DNA of 49,534 nt from OLB7 sp966250335 (lineage in GTDB: Bacteria; Bacteroidota; Ignavibacteria; OLB7), in assembly GCA_966250335.1 (NCBI GenBank), contig CBINGZ010000044.1:1-49534 (forward strand). Reading direction: 5' to 3'. Both the position numbers and the translations under genes were made by a program. Shown in pieces: positions 18,488 to 27,800 of the stretch (its first letter is position 1; every line of letters begins with the position of its first letter). The notes beneath the pieces were generated by a model that was not told the DNA's origin, made no database searches, and saw nothing but the letters and a program-made list of their open reading frames with translations.

Positions 18488-21400
18488 ATGAAACGTCTGT
18501 ATCGATTGCTCATGGTGATGGTCGCATTGACGGCCATACCGGGCATGAGGGCATGGAGTCAGTTCGATTATTCGTTCACTGCAGGAACGGGCGAAGAAAT
18601 CGATCTCGACGCCGCCGGCTGGACATCGGTCTTTGGCGCGACTGAGGGAGCAAGAGGTCAGAGCGGCAGTTCCAGACAGTTCGACCTGCCGTTCACCTTT
18701 ATCTTCGATGAGAAGGAGTACAACCAGGTCTGGATTACCCCGATGGGGGTGATAGCGCTGGGGGACAATCAGTTCAACAGCACCGGCAACAACGATCTTA
18801 CCGCTTCCGGCCGCCCTGTCATCGCCCCCTTCTGGGAGCAGATGCGACATCCGTCGCGCAATTCGGGCCGCGACGGCAACGGCGCCTCCACGGTGATCTC
18901 CACCGTCGGCTCGGCTCCCTTCCGGATTTTCGTGGTCGACTACATGCAACTGGCGTTCGGCTGGAACAACGGCCCCACGCGCGCCTCGTTCCAGATCCGG
19001 CTCTACGAGGGATCGAACAAGATCGAGTTCTACTACTCGGAGATGGACCCGTACAGCGACTGGGGAATCGAAGTCTCGACCTCCGCGTCGATCGGCATCG
19101 CCAGCGCCTCGGACCGGTTCATCAGCGTCAGCCCGTACGGCTCCGGCGCCGACGTCAGCCGTGACAACGTCAACAACTACGTCGACATTCTCTACAACAA
19201 CCCGATCGACAACGATCTGCTTCTGACCTTCATCCCCTGCCAGATCGACGTCGCCGGGAATATCGACGAGGGGGGCACATCGGGGATGGGAAGCGGTGAG
19301 AATATCCTTGCCGGCAAAAAGACCGAGCGCTACCGCGCATCGACCTTCACGCCGTTCGAGATCACCTTCGATCCCTCCTGCAGCTCGCGCGAGTACTCCC
19401 TCAGCCTGGGCGGCCCCAACGCTTCCGAGTACAAGATCAGCACCACCGGCGGGACGATCTACGGCGGCGAACGGGTTCCGGTCGAGATCGAGTTCACCCC
19501 CACCGGCACCGGAGTCCGCTCCGCCACCCTGACGGTGAAGGATGACAAGAACTTCAACCGAGTCTACAACCTCTCGGCCGAGGGATCGCCCCGTCTGGTA
19601 TGGACAGGCAACCCGGCCCAGGGAGGAACGCAGAACGTGGCGAACGGCGATATCTTCCTGAACGGCCTGCGGGTCCCCCGCCTCTCGTCGCAGGATTTCA
19701 CGCCGATCACCTTCTCGGTTCCGGCGAACCCCGCCGCTCCGTCGGCGCCGATCACCTACTCGATCAACGACCGCACGGGGCAGTATAAGATCCGGAACCC
19801 GATCACCGGTCAGCTCGTGAACTCCTACACGTTCACCCCGGCGCCCGGCGCCAGCGTGAGCCCGATCGTCGTCTTCACGGCGACCGGCGTCGGCAACCAG
19901 CGGGCCGAACTGACGGTCAACGGCGAAGGGGATGTGCGCGTCTTTCCGCTCATCGCCTACTCGATAGCGCCGGGCGGCAACCTCTTCGTGAACGGCGAGC
20001 AGATCGGACCCGAGAGCTCGATGTTCCAGAAGGACTTCATCTGCGTCGGCAACAGCGTCCAGACCTACCCGGTCTCCGTCACGAACATCGGCGAGGGCGA
20101 CTTCAACATCCTCGATGTGAAGGTCTTCAGCACCGACACGATCTACGGCCAGGGCTCGCCCCGGTATCCGCTCCTCCGCGACTTCAACGGAAACCCGATC
20201 CCGGTCAAGGATTACTTCGTGACCGAGTTCCCCGGCGCCGCCCCGATCAGCGGCGATCAGATGCAGTTCCCGATCGGAACGCCGTTCCTGGGGACGAGGA
20301 CGATCTACTTCAACTACGTCCCGCAGCGTCCCGGCAAGCGGTTCGCCCGCGCGTACATCTACACGAACGGCGAGAACTTCACCGGGACGGACGTGAACGG
20401 CAACACGGTGCTCGGCCTTCTGGTGCTCGATATGTTCGGACGCGGCATCGGCGCCACGCCGAGCGACGCGATCGGCCAGTTCACGAAGCCGCGCCCGGTC
20501 GTCTTCAATCGGACGATGATGGGCGATACGACGCTGGCGACCGTGCAGTTCTGCAACAGCGGCCTCTGCGATCTCCGGATCGACAGGAGGATGTTCAGGG
20601 TCACCGGCGGCGACACGCGCGAGTTCCGGATCATCGACGCCTTCCCCGGCGTCACGGTCGACATGAGCGGGAACAGCGAGAGCTGGGTGATTCCGCCCGA
20701 CGGCTGCGCCACGATCACCTTCGCCTTCATCCCGAACGGCAAGGGAACGCGCCGCGCTACGGTGATGCTGCAGACGAACGACTCCTCGCTGGTGGTCGAC
20801 GGAATGACCGAACGGGGCGCCCTCTACTGGGATCTCTTCGGCACCGGCTCGATCGGCATCGACGCCCGTGACCTGCAGCTCAGCCCCGGCGTGATCGACG
20901 GTCCTCCCTCCGGCAACCCGAAGGGGGACGCCAAGGTGGAGAACAACACACGCGACTTCGTGGTGGTCGACAGCATGAGGATCGAGGGACCGGACGCCGG
21001 CGAGTTCAGCATGGACCCGACCCGTCCGTGGCCGGGAGTTCCGTTCGGCGTCAAGCCGGGTGAGATCATCGACCTCGGCGTGATTCACAATCCGGAGCCG
21101 GGAAGCCTGCCGGGCCGCAGGAACGCACGGCTTCTTCTGTTCACCTCGGACGGCGATACGATCGTCGTCGAGATCAACGGCGAGTCGGCTGCCCGCACGC
21201 TGGTTGCCGAGCCGGGCGCGCTCTTCTCGAACGTCTCGATCAAGCTCGGACGGTCGGTCCGCCAGACCTTGATGATCACGAACAACGGCTCGGTCCCGGT
21301 TCGTCTGGGAACGACGGTCGTCACCGGTCCCAACTTCAAGGACTACATTCCGGGCAAGCTCCCGCGTCTGACGCTCGCCCCCGGACAGTCGGAGTTCCTT

Positions 21401-21835
21401 GAGGTGACGTACCGTCCGCTGGACGCCGGGGTCTCCTCGGCGGTGCTGACGATCAGCAGCGACGCGACGAACGGACCGCTCACGGTCCAGCTCGGCGGCA
21501 CGGCGACGTCGATCCGCCCGACCGACGACCAGGCGAACGCCACAAGCGGCGTCGACATGACGACGGAGAAGAACGGAGTGCTCCTCCGCCAGACCCGTCC
21601 GAACCCGGCACGCGACATCGTCGAGCTGAGCTACAGCCTGGAGAACGACGGCGAGATCTCGCTGACTCTCTTCGACGACCGCGGCGCCGAGATCCGCACG
21701 CTCGACCGCGGCCCGCGCACGGCCGGCGACCACACGATCCAGGTCGACGTGGTCGGTCTGCCGAGCGGCGTCTACCACTACCGCCTCACGGCCAACGGGA
21801 CAACCGTGTCGAGGACGCTGACGGTGGTGCGGTAA
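18488..21835 (+). CDS. Choice-of-anchor D (ASH/HYDIN-like) surface protein with T9SS sorting domain (copy 2)
   Basis: The product is 1115 aa, the same length as copy 1. The ATG at 18488 is supported by GGAGAGG about 10 nt upstream and a signal peptide (MKRLYRLLMVMVALTAIPGM). The domain order is that of copy 1: an N-terminal domain ending FQIRLYEGSNKIEFYYSEMD, ASH-type Ig repeats (VEIEFTPTGTGVRSATLTVK, FLEVTYRPLDAGVSSAVLTI), then a T9SS type-A domain (RPNPARDIVELSYSL, GLPSGVYHYRLTANG). Parts of the middle are almost identical to copy 1, for example YIYTNGENFTGTDVNGNTVL. It is predicted to be cell-surface or secreted. The binding partner is unknown; the adjacent WD40 protein is a candidate by context only. 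Confidence 0.9.
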   Translation: MKRLYRLLMVMVALTAIPGMRAWSQFDYSFTAGTGEEIDLDAAGWTSVFGATEGARGQSGSSRQFDLPFTFIFDEKEYNQVWITPMGVIALGDNQFNSTGNNDLTASGRPVIAPFWEQMRHPSRNSGRDGNGASTVISTVGSAPFRIFVVDYMQLAFGWNNGPTRASFQIRLYEGSNKIEFYYSEMDPYSDWGIEVSTSASIGIASASDRFISVSPYGSGADVSRDNVNNYVDILYNNPIDNDLLLTFIPCQIDVAGNIDEGGTSGMGSGENILAGKKTERYRASTFTPFEITFDPSCSSREYSLSLGGPNASEYKISTTGGTIYGGERVPVEIEFTPTGTGVRSATLTVKDDKNFNRVYNLSAEGSPRLVWTGNPAQGGTQNVANGDIFLNGLRVPRLSSQDFTPITFSVPANPAAPSAPITYSINDRTGQYKIRNPITGQLVNSYTFTPAPGASVSPIVVFTATGVGNQRAELTVNGEGDVRVFPLIAYSIAPGGNLFVNGEQIGPESSMFQKDFICVGNSVQTYPVSVTNIGEGDFNILDVKVFSTDTIYGQGSPRYPLLRDFNGNPIPVKDYFVTEFPGAAPISGDQMQFPIGTPFLGTRTIYFNYVPQRPGKRFARAYIYTNGENFTGTDVNGNTVLGLLVLDMFGRGIGATPSDAIGQFTKPRPVVFNRTMMGDTTLATVQFCNSGLCDLRIDRRMFRVTGGDTREFRIIDAFPGVTVDMSGNSESWVIPPDGCATITFAFIPNGKGTRRATVMLQTNDSSLVVDGMTERGALYWDLFGTGSIGIDARDLQLSPGVIDGPPSGNPKGDAKVENNTRDFVVVDSMRIEGPDAGEFSMDPTRPWPGVPFGVKPGEIIDLGVIHNPEPGSLPGRRNARLLLFTSDGDTIVVEINGESAARTLVAEPGALFSNVSIKLGRSVRQTLMITNNGSVPVRLGTTVVTGPNFKDYIPGKLPRLTLAPGQSEFLEVTYRPLDAGVSSAVLTISSDATNGPLTVQLGGTATSIRPTDDQANATSGVDMTTEKNGVLLRQTRPNPARDIVELSYSLENDGEISLTLFDDRGAEIRTLDRGPRTAGDHTIQVDVVGLPSGVYHYRLTANGTTVSRTLTVVR

Positions 21836-21883
21836 GCCGATGATTCCGGGGTGACTCCCGGAGCTCGCATACGATCGATACAA

Positions 21884-21914
21884 GGGGCGTTGCCGGTTCG
21901 GCGACGCCCCTTTT
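21884..21914 (+). terminator. Rho-independent terminator after ASH copy 2
   Basis: GGGGCGTTGCC pairs with GGCGACGCCCC across a short GGTTC-type loop, followed by TTTT. Stem base and composition resemble the terminator after copy 1, as expected if the whole two-gene unit was duplicated. Confidence 0.85.
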
Positions 21915-22260
21915 CATTGGGGTTCGAGATTACAAAGAATTTATCGCAAAAGGTTATTGTCGTGGCGACGGGTCGCCGTATATTTGCAATCAGGTTTCAT
22001 GAAGAGTGTGATGTTTTGATTTGAGAATATCACAATGGTCTTCAATCATCGATTCATTCATTAACAGCCGACACCCCATATTCAGCCCGGGCGGGCATAC
22101 ACTACGGCATTTGTACGTTCATCGCTGTTGCATGTCCCGTCGATAATAGAGCTTCCACCGGACCGATGTTCCGCCGACATCTACGGATCACGTGAGCCGC
22201 CGCAATTCGTCGCGGGCGGTTCGATTTTACCACTCTATATATTTCTGTGGAGGTAGCACG
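21915..22260. other. AT-richer intergenic leader upstream of the propeller-like T9SS gene
   Basis: From the terminator to the ATG at 22261 the sequence is clearly less GC-rich than the flanking ASH genes. It contains the best promoter of the window at 21957-21986. Transcription from there would give a leader of roughly 270 nt. Beyond ordinary short palindromes I see no defined riboswitch or RNA gene in it. Confidence 0.5.
21957..21986 (+). promoter_or_regulatory. Bacteroidota-type promoter TTG-N19-TATATTTG with inverted repeat in the spacer
   Basis: TTG at 21957-21959 and TATATTTG at 21979-21986 match the Bacteroidota -33/-7 consensus (TTTG/TTG, 19-21 nt, TAnnTTTG) exactly. The spacer contains a perfect inverted repeat GGCGA-CGGG-TCGCC at 21964-21977, a natural place for a repressor or activator. 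It points toward the T9SS gene at 22261. Confidence 0.6.
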
Positions 22261-24129
22261 ATGAGACCGTTATCACGATTCCCATTCGGGAAAGGAATGT
22301 CTCTTCTGTCAGTAGCCATCACGATTCTACTGATCGCGGCCGGCCCCATCTACAGCCAGCAATGGCAATGGACGTATGGAAATCCCTCATGCTGGGAATT
22401 GGGAGCGAAGGGTGGTCAGAAGGTTTCCACAGGAGGCTATATTTTCGCTGGACATGCGGCAAAGACAAGCGGCTGTACTCCAACAACCGGAATGGATACC
22501 TATGTCGTTCATACTGACAATAACGGTGTGATCATCTGGTCGAAGACCTATCACATGAGAAATTTCGACAGAGTTGCGGATATCCAGGAATGTGCCGGCG
22601 GAGGATTCATCGTTACGGGAACAACAGCAGCGGCTTCTTCGGGAACGACAGCAGCGGCTGATATCTTTCTGCTCAGACTTGATGCAGCCGGAGTCCCCAT
22701 CTGGGCGAAAACATACGGAGCAGCGAATAACGCACTTCGGCCGTATGGAGTCATTGAGACCGCATATGGGAACGGGCTTCCTCCCGGAGCGCCAGGCGCA
22801 ACAGCCGCCGGCGATTTTGTCGTATGCGGCGTTTATCTCACGACGGCTGGTTCGGGGGGCGGGCACTATGCTCTGTTATTACGTACGGATGCCAACGGCA
22901 ACTTAATCTGGGACATGAGATATCGAGTCGACACCTATGCTTCGGCGTTCTATGATGTGATAGAAACAACATTGAATGGGGCCGGCGACATCGTCGCTGC
23001 CGGTCAGGCTGATCTCCCATTGCCGAGAAGGACCGAAGTGTTCGTTGCACGTGTAAACAGTACCAACGGAACTATCGGGGCCGCTCCTCAAGGGGCATCA
23101 GTGTTTGGTGACACAACGGGAAATGATATCCTCTATTCCATAAAGGAAAGTATTGCCGGAACCGGTGGGAATGGTCAATTGGTCGGGATCGGCAGCACCA
23201 CCTCGCGCCCACCAGGCAGCTCAAGCACAAGCCAGGAAATTCTCGCCATATCAATGAACAATATCTGCGATGATGGTACGATTGTCATGCAGATCTATGG
23301 AGATGACGGCAATAAGGATGAATATGGCAGCGATCTCCAGGAGATCCGATCCCTTTCCGCCTCATTCACGACAGGCAATTTCGTCGCGACCGGGGGCACC
23401 TACATTAATGGAAATTTCGGTTCAACCGATGCATTCCTGCTGGAACTGGATAAGGCATTGCTTCCAGGGACCATCCCGTTCACTGTGTACGGCGGGACAA
23501 GGATCGAGTATGGCGCCTCGATCGCCGTTGCGGAAGGGGGCTCTACAACCGATGGATTTATTATCTGTGGTACCGAGGAGAGCAAGCTCAGTGGCCCACA
23601 GGCTGTTGCGGGAGATATCTATGCCATCAAGACCGATGCGTTCGGCACTACCGGAACTGACTGTCTCCCAAGGCACCCGGAGCTTATCACCTATCACCTT
23701 CGAAGAATGGACTCATGTGTCACCCCCGTCGACAGTCCGTTCGTCGATACGACGACGATCAGAGTAACCGTGGATTCCAACGATTGGGGAGACACCGTCT
23801 GTCTCACGGGCCCGGTGACGACACCGAAGCGGAACAACATGGAATCCGGGATACTTACCGAAACCTCCCGACTTAGCATCAAAGAGATCTCTCCGAATCC
23901 GATCCGGGCCGGGGTAGATATCGTCATGAATGTCTTCTCACAGCTCAACGCTCCGGCAAGGCTCGTCGTGACCGATCTTCTGGGGAAGGAGGTGCATTCC
24001 GAGCTCCTGGCACTTACAGCCGGATCGAGTCCCGTCCTGATCCCCACCCGGAACTGGGCTGCCGGTACATACATCGTGTCGGTCCAGGCAGGAGATGAGA
24101 GCGTGAACTGCAGAATTTCAATCTACTAG
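22261..24129 (+). CDS. Secreted propeller-like repeat protein with T9SS sorting domain
   Basis: The product is 622 aa. The ATG at 22261 follows GTGGAGG with 8-9 nt spacing; a signal peptide ends near AAGPIYSQQ. Residues ~30-440 are repeats of the pattern G-G-[FY]-[IV]-x-[TA]-G, D-x-[FY]-[LV]-x-[RHK]-x-D-x-x-G-x-x-[IL]-W-x-x-x-Y (LDAAGVPIWAKTYG, TDANGNLIWDMRYR, TDNNGVIIWSKTYH). They resemble delta-60/propeller repeats of Bacteroidota exoproteins. The last ~85 residues are a T9SS type-A domain (SIKEISPNPIRAGVDIVMNV, RNWAAGTYIVSVQAGDESVN). Codon use is visibly less GC-biased than in the neighbouring ASH genes, which suggests a different history. It has its own promoter and terminator, so it is a single-gene transcription unit. 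Confidence 0.85.
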   Translation: MRPLSRFPFGKGMSLLSVAITILLIAAGPIYSQQWQWTYGNPSCWELGAKGGQKVSTGGYIFAGHAAKTSGCTPTTGMDTYVVHTDNNGVIIWSKTYHMRNFDRVADIQECAGGGFIVTGTTAAASSGTTAAADIFLLRLDAAGVPIWAKTYGAANNALRPYGVIETAYGNGLPPGAPGATAAGDFVVCGVYLTTAGSGGGHYALLLRTDANGNLIWDMRYRVDTYASAFYDVIETTLNGAGDIVAAGQADLPLPRRTEVFVARVNSTNGTIGAAPQGASVFGDTTGNDILYSIKESIAGTGGNGQLVGIGSTTSRPPGSSSTSQEILAISMNNICDDGTIVMQIYGDDGNKDEYGSDLQEIRSLSASFTTGNFVATGGTYINGNFGSTDAFLLELDKALLPGTIPFTVYGGTRIEYGASIAVAEGGSTTDGFIICGTEESKLSGPQAVAGDIYAIKTDAFGTTGTDCLPRHPELITYHLRRMDSCVTPVDSPFVDTTTIRVTVDSNDWGDTVCLTGPVTTPKRNNMESGILTETSRLSIKEISPNPIRAGVDIVMNVFSQLNAPARLVVTDLLGKEVHSELLALTAGSSPVLIPTRNWAAGTYIVSVQAGDESVNCRISIY

Positions 24130-24173
24130 ATGCGCGGCTGACGGTACCCGACCGTTGCTGCCGGAAACGGGAA

Positions 24174-24207
24174 GAGGGCACAGCCGAGTGACTGCGCCCT
24201 CTTTTTT
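24174..24207 (+). terminator. Rho-independent terminator after the propeller-like gene
   Basis: GAGGGCACAG pairs with CTGCGCCCTC (one mismatch) across an 8-nt loop and is followed by TTTTTT. Confidence 0.88.
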
Positions 24208-24887
24208 GAACAGGTCCGTGATGACGGAGACAGCCCGTGTGTCTATTACGTAGGCGGATTCCTGATACTACCTCTTAGCCAGCCCCGAAAATCGAACGGC
24301 ACCGGACACGGAGTTGTGACGGCAAGGGCCTCCAGGGAGTTATATAGCTATCAGCCGGCCCGATCACCCGGCTGACCCTGCCGGCTCGGTGTATCAACCT
24401 CCTCATATACGTGTCGTCTCAGGGGCGGATGGTGATTCATGCTGCGATCAAATCCGGCATGATGATTGCTTCCGTAGCGATATGGAACTACGGTTGCTAA
24501 GATCGTTCCGAATCGCTATGTTCGGCACGCACCCTCCCCCCCACGCTCAGTGGAACCAAGGGTTCGTTGCGCTCTGTTAACACGTCTAACCGTGCTTCTC
24601 CTACGCCCCCCAGGCAGGAGCCCGGTGTTTCGCATGTTCAGGTGACGGTCAAGGCATGGTCTCCCCTGCCGGATCGATCGTCACCGGTTCATCGTTCCGA
24701 TACCGACAGCCCCTCCCCCACGGCTGCAGCGTATCGTATCGTTATCGGTTCATAGTTGTGATACCGACAGCCGTACCCCACGGCTGCCCACGTTTCCGTT
24801 CCGGGAACGCGATATCTTCATTCGATATTTCCTGATTATCGACTCAACGTCGACTTTTCCCTATAAACATCCCTGGGAGCGACCCTC
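24208..24887. other. Intergenic region (~680 bp) before ASH copy 3
   Basis: No gene is supported here. The short open frames are unconserved and lack ribosome binding sites. The notable content is a tandem ~42-bp repeat at 24686-24787. The sequence just before the ASH copy 3 ATG (24840-24887) contains the Shine-Dalgarno GGGAG. Base composition is mixed, as in the preceding leader. Confidence 0.5.
24686..24787. repeat. Two tandem ~42-bp repeats, each containing a small hairpin
   Basis: Copies at 24686-24727 and 24747-24787 share GGTTCAT, GATACCGACAGCC and CCCCACGGCTGC, with a repeat period of about 61 bp. Within the second copy CAGCCG and CGGCTG form a 6-bp stem. The first has the same stem shortened to CAGCC/GGCTG. 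They lie ~100-200 bp upstream of the ASH copy 3 gene and may be regulatory or remnants of an intergenic repeat family. Confidence 0.7.
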
Positions 24888-27800
24888 ATGAAACGATTGT
24901 ACGGGTTTCTGCTGAGCACACTGCTCGCATCCATACTGACAAGCCTTCCGGCACTGGCCGGAGTGGCGAACTATACCTTCCGCGACACCGACGGTAGCCG
25001 TATCCAGCCGGAAGGAACTCCAACCGAAATCTCGTTCACGGCACACTCACTCAACGGATTCGACGACAACACCGAAGGGTTCACCCCGAGCGTGCCGAAG
25101 GGAGATCCGGCGTTCACCTTCTATATCAACGATGTCGGGTACACCCGCTTCTCCGTGTCGACCAATGGCCTGGTCGGTTTCGGCGACAAGGATGTCTCTG
25201 CGGACTGGGTCAACAACCTGATAGCCGACGAGAAGGTAGGAGGAAGCGGAGGGGACTATGCCTATACCCTTGCTCAGGGGCCCTGGATCGCTCCTTTCTG
25301 GGACGACGAGCGTGCCGGAAGCGTCAGCTACTTCATCAACGGGAAGGCCCCGAAGCGGGTTCTCGTCATTAACTACACGAACTCCGAGATCGTCTATAGG
25401 AACCTCATCTACGGCTCGTTCCAGGTTCGCCTTTACGAGGGTTCCAACAGGATCGAATTCTGGTACGACGACATGAGCCTGAGTCGCTACTATGTGGTCG
25501 ACGGAGGAGCAACGATCGGTATCGCAGCCAACGACGAGGACTTCCTGAGCGTAACGCCCGGAAATGCACAGGGCTCGGAGGCGACCGTCAGCTCCACCGA
25601 GGCGAACAACCACGTCGACATCTCCCCCGGCGCAACGCCGATCTATTACGGTACCCTGTATATCTTCGATCCGTGCACGATCCAGATCTCAGGCGATGCG
25701 GCTCAGGGAGGGACGATCCTCATGAACACTGGTGACGATCTGCTCACCAACCAGAGCAAGCAGGTCTGGATGAGCACCGATTATAAGCCGTTCAGCCTCT
25801 ACCTGAGCGGCGATCCCTGCTCGGGGCGGACCTATACGTATCAGTTGTCGGGAAGTTTCCCCGGCGACTATACTATTTCTCCCTCCAAGGGAACTCTGGG
25901 CGCGAATGAGACCACAACCCCGACCCTGACCTTCACTCCGAAAGGAGTCGGACCTCGTCCGGCGACCCTGACGGTCACCGACGACAACGGCTTCAGCCGC
26001 ACATACGACCTGGTGGGCGTGGGAACCACCCGCATCAACTGGATTGGAAACGTGGCAGGGGGAGGCGTGGAACCGCCCGCCTCCGGCAGCGTTTTCGCGA
26101 ACGCCGTGCGTGTGCGGCGTCTCCAGACCCAGAACTTTACCCCGTTGACGATCCAGAACTTCAACAACAACGCCTCGGCCCCCGGGGCCCCGGTGACGTT
26201 CACGCTGGTGGATCCCACCAACCAGTACAAGATCATCAACCCGAGCACCGGGAACCCGGTCAACACCTACACGACGTCTCTGACGGCCAACCAGTCGATC
26301 ACGCCGACGATCAGGTTCATCCCGACCGGCGTAGGACCGCAGGAAGCGACCCTTAGAGTCACTGCCGAGGGTGAGACCCGCACCTACACGTTCAATGCCT
26401 ATTCCGCTGCGGCAGGCGCCGACTTCCTACTCGGCACCGAGAAGCTGGGCCCGACAAGCCAGATCTTCCAGAAGGACTTCCTCTGCGCCGGCGAGTTCGT
26501 CCAGAGCTACCCGATCACGGTCAAGAACGTCGGCGACGGCGACTTCCAGATCACGGGCGTGGATGCGTATCTGACCGATACCACCTACGGACAGGGAACC
26601 CCGAGCTACCCGCTGCGGCGCGACGGCATGGGGAACCCGATCCCCGCAGCCGATTACTTCATTTCGGAATTCCCGGCGGCGGCCTCCTCCAACCCTTCAA
26701 CCGAGTATCCGATCATCGTTCCGGAGAGGGGAAGTCGCACGATCTACATCAACTACGTGCCGCAGATGCCGGGCAAGCGGTTCGCCCGCATCTTCGTTCG
26801 CACCAACGGTGAGAACTTCGAGGGAACCAATCCGAACGGCACCGTGGTCAACGGCCTCCTGACGGTCGATCTCTTCGGTCGCGGCCTCGGCGCCTCGATC
26901 TCGGCGGATCGGTTCAACATCTCCAGGCCGAAGCCGCTCTCCTTCCAGAGCACGCCGGTCAACTCCAGCAGGGATATGAGCCTGTGGCTCTACAACCCGA
27001 CGGGATGCGATCTGAGGATCGATCAGAAGATGTTCCGCATCACCAGCGGCGATGTACGGGACTTCAAGATCATGAGGGCCTTCGAGACCAACGTGCTCGA
27101 CCAGAGCAAGGGGACATACGTGGTCCCGCCGGGAGATTCCACGCAGATCGTGATCCGCTTCACGCCGACGATGACCGGATCGCGTCGCGCCACGATCATG
27201 CTCCAGACCAACGACTCGACCCTCTACATCCCCGGATTCACCGAGCGCGGCGTCCTCTACTGGGACGTGAACGGTATCGGCACCGCCGGCTTTGCCGTCA
27301 AGCCGCCGACCTTCCTGCCGGGCCTGATCGACGGTCAGCCGTCGGACAACCCGACGGCGCCGGGTCATCTGGAGAACAACATGCGTCAGCTCCTCATCAT
27401 CGACAGCATGAGGATCGAGGGAACGGACGGAGCAGAGTTCACCATGAACCCCGCGGCTCCGTGGCCGGCCACGCCGTTCGCGGTCCAGCCGGGCCAGGTT
27501 CTCGATTTCTCGGTTCTCTTCACGCCGGCTCCGGGAAGCCAGCCGGGAACGCACAGCGCGCAGATCCTCCTCTTCACCGGAAGAGACACGATCTTCGTGC
27601 CGCTGAGCGCCCTGGCGGGGACCCGCACCATCTCGCTGAACCCGACGTCGATGTTCGAGAACACCACGGTGACGCTCGGCAAGTCGGCGATGGGAACGCT
27701 GATGATCACCAACACCGGCACGGTGCCGCTGAACCTGGGAACGACGGTCGTCACCGGCGCGACGCCGAACGACTACATCCCCGGCAAGCTCCCGCGCCTG

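Noticed and set aside
18467..21883. A reading frame of more than 1100 codons on the minus strand, antisense to ASH copy 2
   Set aside because: It mirrors the codon bias of the plus-strand gene, its translation is low-complexity (Arg/Val/Asp-rich) without a domain, and the plus strand has a signal peptide, ASH repeats and a T9SS domain. A similar antisense frame opposite ASH copy 1 (13549-16812) is rejected for the same reason.
24389..24755. Two short plus-strand open frames in the spacer before ASH copy 3
   Set aside because: They have no ribosome binding site, no recognisable domain and no codon bias, and one runs into the tandem repeats.
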